Below are positions 10,880-47,329 of a stretch of DNA of 64,000 bases, in pieces. A model generated the notes under the pieces. The model worked only from the letters and a program-made list of their open reading frames with translations, did not search any database and was not told the origin of the DNA. This DNA is from Erpetoichthys calabaricus. Lineage: Eukaryota > Chordata > Cladistia > Polypteriformes > Polypteridae. The position numbers were made by a program, and so were the translations under genes. The stretch lies in NCBI RefSeq assembly GCF_900747795.2, contig NC_041402.2, positions 184,556,875 to 184,620,874 of the forward strand, read 5' to 3'. The first letter of the stretch is position 1. Every line of letters begins with the position of its first letter.

Positions 10880-12071
10880 TCTTCACAATAAAAAAAGTCC
10901 CTTTATTTTTTTTAGCTAGAAATTATAATAAACAAAATAAAATAAACTAAACTATCTCTGCATTTGGTTTACTTCCAATGTCTTGAGTGTGCATAAGAAA
11001 AGCTAATAAAATACAAGTATAAAATTTGGAAAGGGTGTGTGTACTGCAAACACAAGGCCTTACAATACACTAGAACTGAAACGGTTGCTGTGTGTGTAGC
11101 GTTTCTTGACAGGGCATCTGCGTCTTTGGTAAAGCTGTTGTGTTCCAGCTAAAAACACACACCGTATCTGCCAACGCCACAAAGTATAAGAGCTTCAAGG
11201 CGTAGAAGAAGCAGAGTGCGAGTCTAACACACTCGTACAACTGACACGTTTGTGTTTCAACAAAACATTTTAAACTAACAAAACACAGAGGTAGAGAAAC
11301 CGTTCTGACTTGAAACCAAACAACCTGTAGGTACAATTTGACAAACTTCCCATTCATTACATATGTACTATAAGGAAAGAAAAAATGCTGGATTGACGTA
11401 GGGTGAATAAAAGGCTGACATCTCACAAAATAATATTTCTGTATTCTGGTAGTGTTTGGCTTTCAAAAGTTAAGGCACTTTAAAATGAATGATCCGGATA
11501 TAAGGCACTTTTTAAGTGAGTATAGTTTCAGCATGTTCAGTTTCAATACCTGAAAACTGATAAGCAACGGAACTAACCAGTTAGCCCAAAAAATAAAACA
11601 AAGATGTACAGTAGAAAATACACATAAATCCGTATTTATGTGTCTCTTAGCAATTTTCACTTAGAATATTAAGCATTTAACGTTTTTTTAAATCAAGTAG
11701 GCTGCACGTGGCTGCATGTCAAGTAGGTTTTTGGTCCATCTCTTGAGTAAAGCAGCTCCTTCCTTCTGAAATCGTCCTATTTCTGCTGTCTAATACAACC
11801 AGTGAAATGAACATCAGCAGTACAAGTTAGACTTCTGCCACAGAATGACTCTGTTGCCTTTAACCAGAGAAGCCCCTCAGTTAGTTACTTTTATTTGCCC
11901 TCTGTGGCATGTGAAATTTTCTTGCATTTACTGGTAACTTTCTTACCTCACATCTCTGCGTCCCACAGTGTCTATCCAGCTTTCCCTAACTAAAATGCCA
12001 CATTTAACAAAGACCTGAAATGTGCGGAGAATTTAACTGGTAGCCTTGAAAGAGCGAAATCAGCCGCATCA
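10880..12071 (-). promoter_or_regulatory. uap1l1 3' UTR with two candidate poly(A) signals
   Basis: No coding exon follows the uap1l1 stop. On the minus strand an AATAAA hexamer lies at 11895-11890 (about 180 nt past the stop) and another at 10907-10902 (about 1.2 kb past). The stretch has few recognisable repeats compared with its flanks, which suits a 3' UTR. Which signal is used cannot be told from sequence alone. Confidence 0.45.
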
Positions 12072-36519
<24,448 letters not shown>

Positions 36520-36760
36520 CGTTTCTCATTAACAGCAGCTGACTGAAATGAACTTAGAGAGAGTGGAGAGGAGGAAGCGAGAGTAACGGAAAGACAGCGC
36601 GCGGTCGACACTCAGCTGACACAAACAGAAGCCTCGTGACCGCCGCTGCCAGCCAGGACGCGGCTCCGGGTCGCGTGACTGTGCGCAGGCGCGCGAGTGG
36701 ACGGGCGGGAACAAAAGTTGGCTTCAAACGGAGTGGCTGCGCGGCGAAGGAAGTTATAAA
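36520..36760 (-). promoter_or_regulatory. uap1l1 CpG-rich promoter region
   Basis: The sequence upstream of the uap1l1 start is GC-rich with many CpGs and contains GGGCGGG (about 36704-36710), a GC-box type element. It is TATA-less. The CpG-rich stretch continues into exon 1 and ends sharply at about 36760, as in vertebrate CpG-island promoters. Confidence 0.5.
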
Positions 36761-37164
36761 GGTGAATTTAAAATATTAATAAATTGGGGTTCCATAAAAA
36801 GACAATACGTGGTTAAATGATGCTTAATAATGTGTGCGTTTAAAGGTATTAGCCGATGACGAATTTACTTAACAACAGTTGTTCTTGTTTTCCTCCATAA
36901 CACGTCGTCCGGGGTAGTATCCGTCTATTGCATATGTGATCAATGATGAACTCTTTTTAAAAATTCGTAAAAATGTAAAGAAATCTGTTAGAAAGCAACG
37001 GTTTTATTATCAACAGTAACTGTCAAAAATGTAAAGAAACTGTTTATTTGGACCAGCAGCACGATTAAATTTATGCATTTGAATGGGAGTCCCAGAAGCA
37101 TGTCACCCCGCAGAGGCCAGGCATTTACACTGTGTAAGCTTGTTGCACCCAACGCATTTGGGGG

Positions 37165-37383
37165 TTGGTGACTGTGCAGAGGAGAGATGCTGAGTATATT
37201 GGGAGAAGGATGCTAAGGATAGAGCTGCCAGGCAAGAGGAGAAGAGGAAGGCCTAAGAGAAGGTTTATGGATGTGGTGAGAGAGGACATACAGGTGATGA
37301 GTGTAACAGAACAAGATGCTGAGGACAGAAAGATATGGAAGAAGAAGATCCTAACGGGAGCAGCTGAAAAGTGAAGAAGAAGA
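37165..37383 (+). mobile_element. RTE-type LINE 3' end (copy 2)
   Basis: The open frame reads RRMLRIELPGKRRRGRPKRR then FMDVVREDIQVMSVTEQDAE, and ends in a (GAA)n tail. Only about 220 bp survive. Confidence 0.8.
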
Positions 37384-37663
37384 AGTCCGTATCAGTACCT
37401 GAGCCTACTGGTTTCACGTCGTCCAACTAATTGTCACCATCTCGATCACTGTCATTATCATCAAAATATTCACCTTGCAATAAATCTAGTTGTTTCAGAA
37501 TATCAGCAGCTTTATACCTTTTCTGCTATGACATAACTTCCGAACTGTCTATTTACTGTATAATACCGTTGCGTCTATCTATGGCTATCCACTAGATGCC
37601 AGCACTATAGTTTGTAATTAATTAATTAATTCATTCATTACATTTATATAGATAACTGATACA

Positions 37664-37991
37664 CGGCAGTGGTAGCGCTGCTGCCTCGCAGTATGGAGAC
37701 CCGGGTTCACTTTCCGAGTCCTCCCTGCGTGGAGTTTGCATGTTCTCCCCATGTCTGTGTGGGTTTCCTCCGGGTGCTCCGGTTTCCTCCTACAGTCCAA
37801 AGACATGCAGGTTAGGTGCATTGGCGATCCTAAATTGTCCCTAGTGTGTGCTTGGTGTGTGTGTGTGTGTCCTGCAGTGGGCTAGCGCCCTGCCCGGAAT
37901 TTGTTCCTGCCTTGTGACCTGGTATGGGCTCCATCAGACCCCCGGGACCCTGTGTTTGGATATAGTGGGTTGGATAATGACTGCCTGACTG
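37664..37991 (+). mobile_element. tRNA-derived SINE, family A, older copy
   Basis: The target duplication is ACTGATACA (37655-37663 and 37992-38000). The head is slightly truncated and the tail is diverged (TGACTGCCTGACTG in place of GGATGG). Confidence 0.88.
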
Positions 37992-38339
37992 ACTGATACA
38001 TGGCAAGCTGGCTACATTTACAGTGGCTGTATATTTGTTCTGAGTTATATCCTCAGATCAATGCCACGCCTTGATAGGCCCAATGAGATATGACTTAACT
38101 CGTACCTTGTGACCAAAGTGTTTTTAGTGTTTGAAGTATACAGTAAATCTCAGTTTATTTTTGAATAATTAATACTTTGCTCAAACTACATTATGGTGAC
38201 ACACTGGTTACTGTTGTACCCTTCCAGTTCCAGAGAAGTGGGTTGAAATCCTGACATCAACAATGTCAGTATACAATTTACACCATAAATCTCCATAGTC
38301 CTACTTTAAGGTGGTGTTACTTCATTTAGTTGTCAGGTA

Positions 38340-38435
38340 TTCCGGTTTTACATTTACATTTATTTGCATCGCAGACACTTTTATCCAAAGTGACTTACAA
38401 AAGAGGTCAAAGTAATCAAGTAAACATCAATCCGG
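38340..38435. repeat. Fish interspersed-repeat fragment
   Basis: TTACATTTACATTTATTTGC followed by TTTTATCCAAAGTGACTTAC is a widespread fish repeat end. The AT-rich stretch 38436-38684 after it shows nothing else. Confidence 0.5.
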
Positions 38436-38696
38436 ACAAGTGCTCAAAACAAAATACAAGCTCTTTACCAAAGTTATTATAATTTTGCCTTTTTATGCTA
38501 GTTTTTATTTTTATATTATTTCTGATCTAGCTTTTAATTTTAATTTAGTTGTAGTTAACTTTCATATTTTTAATTTTAGTATAGTTTTTATATCACAAAA
38601 CATTTTATGTTTATTTTTATATATATTATCAGTTTTAGATTTTGGTAATTATGGTATAGATATGCTGGTTAATTTTGTGTCACAATGAGAGAACTG

Positions 38697-39717
38697 ATAA
38701 GGGCGGTTCGGTCCCTGTACAACCGGTGTCAGAGCTTGGTCCGCATTGCCGGCAGTAAGTCGAACCCGTTTCCAGTGAGAGTTGGACTCAGCCAGGGCTG
38801 CCCATTGTCACTGATTCTGTTCATAACTTTTATGGACAGAATTTCTAGGCACAGCCAGGGTGTTGAGGGGGTCCGGTTTGGTGGACTCAGGATTGGGTCA
38901 CTGCTTTTTGCAGATGATGTTGTCCTGTTTGCTTCATCAGGCCGTGATCTTCAGCTCTCTCTGGATTGGTTCACAGCCGAGTGTGAAGCGGCTGGGATGG
39001 GAATCAGCACCTCCAAATCCGAGACCATGGTCCTCAGCCGGAAAAGGGTGGAGTGCCCTCTCAGGGTTGGGAGCGAGATCCTGCCTCAAGTGGAGGAGTT
39101 CAAGTATCTTGGGGTCTTGTTCACGAGTGAGGGAAGAATGGAGCGTGAGATCGACAGGCGGATCGGTGCGGCGTCCGCAGTGATGCAGGCTCTGCATCGG
39201 TCTGTCGTGGTGAAAAAGGAGCTGAGCCATAAGGCAAAGCTCTCAATTTACCGGTCGATCTATGTTCCTACCCTCACCTATGGTCATGAGCTATGGGTAG
39301 TGACCGAAAGAACGAGATCGCGAATACAAGCGGCCGAAGTGAGTTTCCTCCGCAGGGTGTCTGGGCTCTCCCTTAAAGATAGGGTGAGAAGCTCAGTCAT
39401 CTGGGAGGGGCTCAGAGTAGAGCCGCTGGTCCTCCGCATCAAGAGGAGTCAGATGAGGTGGCTCGGGCATCTGATCAGGATGCCTCCTGGACGCCTCCCT
39501 GGTGAGGTGTTCCGGGCACGTCCAACCGGGAGGAGGCCCCGGGGAAGACCCAGGACATGCTGGAGGGACTATGTCTCCCGGCTGGCCTGGGAACGCCTCA
39601 GGATTCTCCCGGAAGAGCTAGAAGACGTGGCCGGAGAGAGGGAAGTCTGGGCATCTCTGCTCAAGCTGCTGCCCCCGCGACCCGACCTCGGATAAGCGGA
39701 AGAGGATGGATGGATGG
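38697..39717 (+). mobile_element. Rex3-like (RTE clade) LINE, 5' truncated, young
   Basis: This is a single open reading frame for the RT C-terminal half: VGLSQGCPLS, the catalytic LLFADDVVLF, KYLGVLFTSEGRMEREIDR, and RRPRGRPRTCWRDYVSRLAW, with TAA at 39693-39695. The GATG-repeat tail is the mark of Rex3. The perfect target duplication ATGAGAGAACTG (38685-38696 and 39718-39729) means the first four codons of the apparent ORF (M-R-E-L) are host DNA. Confidence 0.92.
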
Positions 39718-40777
39718 ATGAGAGAACTGTAGACTTAATAGATTTGGAAATAATATTTGTTTAATGTGAGTAGAAGCCTATAGGTATAGCCTGTTAAAAC
39801 CACACAGAAATAAAACAAGAAACTGAATATGGACATTTTTTTAAGATGCTTATATTTTATGATCATTTATGGTATCAAGGGCAGCTCTGATATTAGGGAT
39901 CTGTGCTGGCAACCTCCAATTGCTTCATCCTGGGTCCGATATTAAGCTGCATCCAGCCCTGCAAGCAGGTCCTCCAACTTACAGAGAAAACTTGGGGGTT
40001 GGTGGCAGGTTTGGCACTCCAGCCATCATCACACTGTTCCAGTGTGGTGCTGAGGTGGCACCCGCTACACTTGGGTCACAATCCAGGTGGTTTGTCGTGT
40101 GGTGGGTATGGCAACAAGGTATCAGCACATGCTCCCCAACCTGTGGTAACTAACTGCACTTTTGCATGCAAGTTAACAATCCAGATTTAAATGGAATAAA
40201 CAAAAAACAAATACCTCTTTTTTCATTGCTCAATTTACTAAAGTTCCCCATGGCATTGATGTAAAACAGAGCCTGATTGTTGGTATGATTTAGTTATACA
40301 TCTTTCTGATAATTTCCAAGAAAATTCTGTGCTTCCAAGAAGTCGTTCTGTTTCACAATCTAGACGACAACCATCCACAAGCTAAGAATATGCATTCAAC
40401 AAGTGCTTATGAGGCAGGAGCACACACAGTATTTAAAGCCAGAAGGGTTTAGACAGAACTGAACAGGAGTTCCAGTGAAAACACCCTGCCTGATTGTCTT
40501 CAGATATTTCTGCATTTCAAGTTGGAGCATTTTCAGATGGCCAAGGCTGGGTTTCTGGATTTAAGCTAATTGTTGTATTAGCTAAGAACCTGTACTTACA
40601 TCGCTTCAACAGAGGTCCACTAATTTAACAAGGTAATTAAAAGGGCAGGCTTATTTATCTCTGGACACCCTGGAGGTCATAGCAAAGGAGAGAATTAAAA
40701 CAAAGCTAAGTGCCATCCTGATCTTTCTTTTTAAATTTTCTTTCTTTTTAGTCATTCTGGCATATGTTCAGAACATA

Positions 40778-40794
40778 TTGTATGTATGTATGTA

Positions 40795-40832
<38 letters not shown>
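40778..40832. repeat. (TATG)n and (TG)n compound microsatellite
   Basis: About five TATG units run into 14 TG units, in the intergenic region between uap1l1 and the channel gene. Confidence 0.93.
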
Positions 40833-40833
<1 letters not shown>

Positions 40834-41020
40834 ATATATTTACTGATCTATCTACTTTTGTATTTATATAATTAAAGAGCTTCTGTTAAAAAGCCAACTT
40901 TCTCCTAGGGGGTAAATACAGTTCTGTCTATCTATCTATCGTGAATAATAGAGGCACTGTCGACCCCTTGAACCCTCAGATCAGATGTCAGACACCAGAT
41001 AAAAGTCCAATATGACTTTA

Positions 41021-41605
41021 TCCTCGTTAATAAAACCCCTGTGTGCGTCCAGTGTCCATGTGTGTGTGTCTTCTGGTGAAGTGCGCATGCGCAGGGCACG
41101 GTGCGACGCTTCAAAGCAAATGCTTCAAAGGCCGCCTGACGCGTCACACAAGACAGAGAGGGCGGGACCTATAAAATATCGCACGGCAGATCCAATCGGA
41201 TTTCGTTAATGAGGTAAGACCTAAAACAGAAAACATGAAAAATCCATTCGGGTACTGAGACGCGGAGACTATCTTCCCCATTGTTGTGCAAGTGTTCACT
41301 CTGAGGATGTCAGATTTGCGATTACGAAGCTTGGCCCGGTAAAGTGTAAAGTAAATGTAGATTTATTTTTGCGCACATTACATCAGTTGCTGGGGAGAAT
41401 CTGCTGATTGCCCACTGTTGTGACAGAAAATTAAACGCATATTACGGACAGCAAAGCCAGTATTACTGTCAGAGAAAATTACAGGCATTTTATGGAAAAA
41501 AATGAATGAGGTAAAAGGTCCCTTGCCATTTAATATAAACTGTTCCTACTAATGTTTATGGACTACTGTTCTAGCACCCGTTATTGTAACAGGCTTAATG
41601 TCTAG
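41021..41605 (+). mobile_element. Non-autonomous Helitron, 585 bp
   Basis: A|TCCTCGTTAATAAAACC opens the element. It ends with a hairpin (CC-GTTA-TTG-TAAC-GG), then CTTAATGTCTAG|T. All structural Helitron hallmarks are present: 5' TC, 3' hairpin, CTAG end, A and T flanks. Confidence 0.85.
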
Positions 41606-41606
41606 T

Positions 41607-42010
41607 TTTATAATAAACCAAGCACACTCCACTCCACTATACTCATAAATAACACAATAATAAATCAATAATCAATCAATCCTCCACTCCCAAACGCGTT
41701 GCCACCCTTCCACCCAGCTCAGCTCAACGCTCTGGTGTTTCACTGTCCTTTTTATAGTCCTTGACCCGGAAGCGTTTCACCCTCTCTGTCCATGTGACCT
41801 GGAACACTTCCAGGTCAGATATAAAAATCCTTCTTTTTCTTCACCCAGGAAGCACATCATTCCCTTTGTCCACATGACTCTGACGTACTTCCTGGGCGTA
41901 AGGGAAATAATCTCTGTGCCTCCCTGCAGTGTCCTCTAGCGGGCCCCAAGGTATCCAACAGGGCTGAGAATAAAAACTACATTGTCCAGTATTCTCTGCT
42001 AGCATTCGGG
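41607..42010 (-). repeat. Unclassified interspersed repeat, LTR-like composition
   Basis: Read on the minus strand it has a GGACTATAAAAAGGACAG promoter-like motif, followed by CpG-containing sequence and an AT-rich end. It abuts the right end of the Helitron at 41605. I have no second copy in the window to define its ends. Confidence 0.35.
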
Positions 42011-42111
42011 GCACCTCCATACTACAATCTGTGTAGCCTCACCTTGTTGTGCTGCTATGTTGTGATTGTGCTCCACTGCCTCAGTCAATACAAATACCTT
42101 TACTATATTTA

Positions 42112-42570
42112 TCAGCAAGAGTGAAAGGGAAGGTCTATAGGACGGTAGTGAGACCAGCTGTGTTATATGGGTTGGAGACGGTGGCACTGACCAAAAAGCA
42201 GGAGACAGAGCTGGAGGTAGCAGAGTTAAAGATGCTAAGATTTGCATTGGGGTGACGAGGATGGATAGGATTAGAAATGAGGACATTAGAGGGTCAGCTC
42301 AGGTGGGACGGTTGGGAGACAAAGTCGGAGGGGTGAGATTGCATTGGTTTGGACATGTGCAGAGGAGAGATGCTGGGTATATTGGGAGAAGGATGCTAAG
42401 GATAGAGCTGCCAGGTAAGAGGAAGGCCTAAGAGAAGGTTTATGGATGTGGTGAGAGAGGACATGCAGGTGATGGGTGTGACAGAGCAAGATGACGAGGA
42501 CAGAAGGATATGGAAGAAGATGATCCGCTGTGGCAATCCCTAACAGGAGTAGCCGAAAGAAGAAGAAGAC
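42112..42570 (+). mobile_element. RTE-type LINE 3' end (copy 3, longest)
   Basis: VYRTVVRPAVLYGLET, then KKQETELEVAELKMLRFALG, then the same GRPKRRFMDVVRED block with stops between. The tail is (GAA)n. It shows that the shorter copies are 5' truncations. Confidence 0.82.
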
Positions 42571-42899
42571 TGTTCTTTGAAAGTAAATTCTTGATGCCAA
42601 TGCACACAAACTAAGATGACGAGTAAATTAATATTTGGTTCTGGAAACAAATGTCAAATTAAAAAAAAACAACTAGGCTCCAAGTTTCTGTTTATATACG
42701 TTTCTATATACATATGTACATTTCTCTCTTTTATGACTCAGGATTAAAATGAGATTTGCAAGAGTGGTAGATATGTCTGAGGGTAATATAAATTCATGCA
42801 AAAACAATTTTTTTTCTTTCCTTCATAAAGTCCCTTAAATTATTTCAGTAATACCTTCATTTCTACCTTATACATAGTAGCATGCCATTCTATAGAGGA

Positions 42900-43140
42900 C
42901 TAGGTGTGCTACCCATGAAAGACAGGTTGAACTCTAAGTAGTCAGTGTAGACCTCAGTGTTAATGTTGGCGGTGCACTGTGTTCATCTGAATTCTATGCC
43001 TCTGCTACATACCATTTGGTTTAGGATTCGTAAAAGCAATGCTAATGTTTGTGATGTGCCATGTTTTATATAGAAGAGGCATAGCAACTGGGTGGACACA
43101 CAGACAGACACACAAGCACTTGTCCTTTTATTAAGGTGGA
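42900..43140 (-). mobile_element. Non-autonomous Helitron, family TCCAYC (copy 2, both ends)
   Basis: Read on the minus strand it runs A|TCCACCTTAATAAAAGG ... GGGTAGCACACCTAG|T, the A|TC...CTRR|T pattern of Helitrons. It is 241 bp long with no terminal inverted repeats and no target duplication. Confidence 0.8.
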
Positions 43141-43200
43141 TAAAAATCAAATCTTCCATTATTCATATAACTTATTCAAAATTAACACTATGTTCTTAAT

Positions 43201-43335
43201 CCATCCATCCATCCATTATCTAACCCGCTATATCCTAACTACAGGGTCACGGGGGTCTGCTGGAGCCAATCCCAGCCAACACAGGGCGCAAGGCAAGAAA
43301 CAAACCCAGAGCAGGGCGCCAGCCCACCGCAGGGC
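43201..43335 (-). mobile_element. tRNA-derived SINE, family A, 3' half only
   Basis: This is the inverted 3' half, starting with (CCAT)n. The target duplication ATGTTCTTAAT (43190-43200 and 43336-43346) is perfect, so it is a 5'-truncated insertion. Confidence 0.93.
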
Positions 43336-44024
43336 ATGTTCTTAATCTGTGTAACCAAACACCTATGTGAATTTTGAAAGGATTCTATTAGGATTTACTC
43401 TTTCATATACAGAGGTTATTTTGTTTCCCTTCAAAAATGCACACGTTTTTCATGACATACACTAAAAGGATGGAAAAAAAGAAATCAATGTAACATATAT
43501 CTTTTATATATCTCAATTGTCAATTATAATAACCTCCTCACCTCTGCGCTTTCTGACGTATATCTACATCTTTTACTGTGTTTGCTCAGTTTTCTGTCAC
43601 TATTATCATAACCTTGTCCTTTGGTATGTCCCATTCATCTAGAGTTGATTTGATGGTTTTTGCCAAAGCTTCTCCCATGCATGGATGATATATTGGACAT
43701 AAACTTAATATAGCATGGTGCACTTGGTTTGTTGGTGAATGGTAAAAGAATGCAGGGTATTCTCAAAAATGAAATCACCAGACTTTATCTGTCTACACAA
43801 AAAGTTACTTTCTGCACTTGTGTGACAGTTTCTTTGATATTAACTTTAACTAGTCATTTTCCACTTGGGTAGTTGATGCAGGAGATAAACCTTCTAGACA
43901 GAGACAAGGTGCACAAACATTGCACTATACATTCACAACTGGACAATTAGATGTCACTTATCAGCCCCTAATGGATGACATGGTGTTATATAAATAAAAT
44001 GTGTTATTATTATTATTATTACAG

Positions 44025-44215
44025 TGGTTAGCTCTCGTATGCGACTGATACAGTGTGCTCTGTTCAAATCCCATGTCCAGTTGGTATCTTTGTGGTGTGT
44101 TGATTTTCTTCCTGTAGGTTTTTATCTATGTGAGCTGGGTGTCATTACACACCTTTAATGTGTTGCACTAACAGGCAGCTCAAAACTGGCCCAGGTGGGG
44201 GTGTATGTAAGTGTG
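44025..44215 (+). repeat. Old SINE relic
   Basis: This is a degenerate head and central domain (GGTTAGCTCTCGTATGCGAC, GTTCAAATCCC). It is far more diverged than the family A copies. Confidence 0.45.
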
Positions 44216-45139
44216 CATTGAGATGGCACCGTGTTTCCACCCAGCTGCCTACAACACTTCATTATATAAAATTTCCAAAAATGGGCAGTGAATGAAAACT
44301 TCACTGTTCCCTACTTTGTGCTGAACTGACTTCCTGCCTTACAAGCTATGGTGCTGACATTGACTCCAGTTCAGTGCAACCCTTTAATCAGAGTAAGCAG
44401 ATATGAATAATAAATTAATGATTCACATAATTTTTGATTAGAAGTCATACTTTTTTTAAAGTTAAATTCAATTTATTTTATTCTTGTGTAGCAGTATTCA
44501 CTGAGTACAGACTCAGAGGACTTAGAAATGTTTACAAGTATAATATAATAGTAGATTATTAAGTAATACTAAGATAAACACAAACAAATTCAAATTGTAG
44601 TGAGACTTATTAATTGACATAAAAACATTAATATAAAGTTCCAATAAGATAATAATTGAGATATTCCCAGTTAACAGATGAGAAGAAGACAACATACACC
44701 CCAATTATCAGCATTACTCTAAAAAACAAACTTTGATAGGGGTAGTGGGGTCCACAGTCAATATCACAGGCAAAGGCACAGTTCTAAACACCTAAGCCAA
44801 ATGACTTGACTGCTTGTCCCCTGCTGGGCGTTCATTCACCAATATCAAAAGTACTTTCCTGACAATGAAAAATGAAAATTAAATCTTTTCATTGAGATCC
44901 CAACTATACCAAGCCCTGCTTTAAATGAATAAACTTATTACTTTTCATATGCATTTTAAATGTACATATATGTATTAAAACACAGGATACAGCCTCTCAG
45001 TCTGTTTAATTTTACTGAAGAAAAGAATTCACAGATATTATTCAGGGGCCTTCTCAACTGTAGTCACATTTATAATCTGTGCACACCTGTGGTACAATTC
45101 TTTCCCTTTTTTGATTTCACTTAACTTACCTATCCATCT

Positions 45140-45320
45140 GTATATCCAGTTCCAGTCCTGCTTAATCAAAGTACAGGGAGCTGCATTCTTACCCTGACAG
45201 CATCAGGCCTGAATCATGAACCACCTGAGCAGGACAATCCATTGCAGATCACATTCATCCACACCCTTATTCAGAAGGGCCAGTTTAGAATCATGTAATC
45301 TAGCAAGCTTTTTTTAGTGT
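45140..45320 (-). repeat. Old SINE relic
   Basis: CCTGCTTAATCAAAGTACAG and GGCCAGTTTAGAATCATGTA match the central domain in reverse. Confidence 0.45.
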
Positions 45321-45396
45321 GAAAGAAAACTTAATACAAACAATGACTGGGCCAATATATGAAGCCACTGTGCTAAAGCTAGGAGGAAGTAGCACT

Positions 45397-45880
<484 letters not shown>

Positions 45881-47104
45881 ACTGTGCCAAGGTCCCATTC
45901 TGAGATTATCCATCTGACCATTTTTTTAAACTGAACTTTTTTCTGTACAGGTTCACATGCAAATTGAGTTTATACTGGTAGCAACTGGTATTAGGAATCA
46001 ACCCTCAGTAACACTTGGCCAGTTTAGGGTTAGCCCTTTTTCTAATAAGAAGCCCATGTGAACACACTAAAACACGTAAGCTCCACACAGAAGGTATATC
46101 AGTCAGGAGTGAGATTGGGATCCAAATGCTGTATCATTGAATTACTATTTGTTGTACAATTGTACTTCAAAAATATAAGCAATGTGCCTTTTTAGATGAA
46201 TATAGCAGGTGACACCTGATGCTGCCAGCATAGGTTTTGCTCCAGTAGCCTTGAAATGGATTAGGCCAGTTTGACTATTAAAAGAACAGTTTTTTTAACA
46301 GCAAATGCATAATGAACTTCTCCTAACTACACTGATTAATGGACCAATAGTCAATCTTTTTGTGCTCCATTTCTTTCAGAAATAATATTCTCCAAATTTG
46401 TCTATAGACATGCTTCTTGTGGAACATGAGTGGTCCTTAAAATAAGTGGTATAATTGTTATTTATAAATCAATGTTTTTATTTAAAAATTTTATAATGCA
46501 AAAATCATGTGTTGTCATACACATATAGTCCTATATAAATAAAATAATTCACAAACTGAAACTCTGTTTTCCTCCTTTAATAAACAAAATGTAAAAATTC
46601 TCATCTGTTTATACAGTTTTTCTGTTTAGTGTGGGTAAAACTTTCAGGGTATTTAAGGCTTTAAGGTTATGTTGTTTGGAATTTTTATCCTGGTTTCAGA
46701 GCCAAGCATGTTTGTTTGAAATAACCACCATTCTGGTGGGCCTCTTACTCCACTTTTTAAATAATTTTGAAAGGAAGTACATTTTGGTATTTCAAAATAA
46801 TAACTTATGTTGTGATATGAATTTGCTGGAGTTCAGAGCACAGACAGAAGAAACACAGTGAAATGAAAATACAAAGTGTATGCAGCAGGCTTTTATGTTC
46901 CTTCTTTTTTAACACAGACAGAAAATTTTAATGTAGCAGAATTTAGCACATAACTAACAATGTTCAGTTCTATGAATAATAGGAAATTTTGGTAGCATTT
47001 GTGGTATGGAAACAAATTATACTACCATCACCCTGACCAATCTTCAGTTAATTCCCCATGCTCAGAACTCCTTCAAAGTGAATACATTTAGCTCAGCAAA
47101 ATAA

Positions 47105-47329
47105 TTAGAGTTTGGAAGTCGTCTGCCCAATAAAAATGGGACTCCCCTTGCCTGAATATGGATTGGTATTGTCACTCGCTGAAGCACTTTTCCTGGCTTT
47201 ACTGAGACATTGTCTGACCATGAAAAACATCACATCAACAAAGAGCTCAAAGAACTCTGCCAGTGTGCAGACAGAAAATCCCACCCAGAGGCCAATCAGT
47301 CCTCCCATATTGGAAATAAGATCAATCTC
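47105..47329 (-). CDS. DEG/ENaC channel exon 11 (TM2, C-terminus, stop)
   Basis: This exon encodes residues 447-520. [12 protein letters not shown] leads into TM2 with GFS as the selectivity filter, followed by a short basic cytosolic tail without PPxY and a TAA at 47107-47105. A candidate AATAAA lies about 620 nt downstream on the minus strand (46482-46477). Confidence 0.9.
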   Translation of the reverse strand, partial: EIDLISNMGGLIGLWVGFSVCTLAEFFELFVDVMFFMVRQCLSKARKSASASDNTNPYSGKGSPIFIGQTTSKL

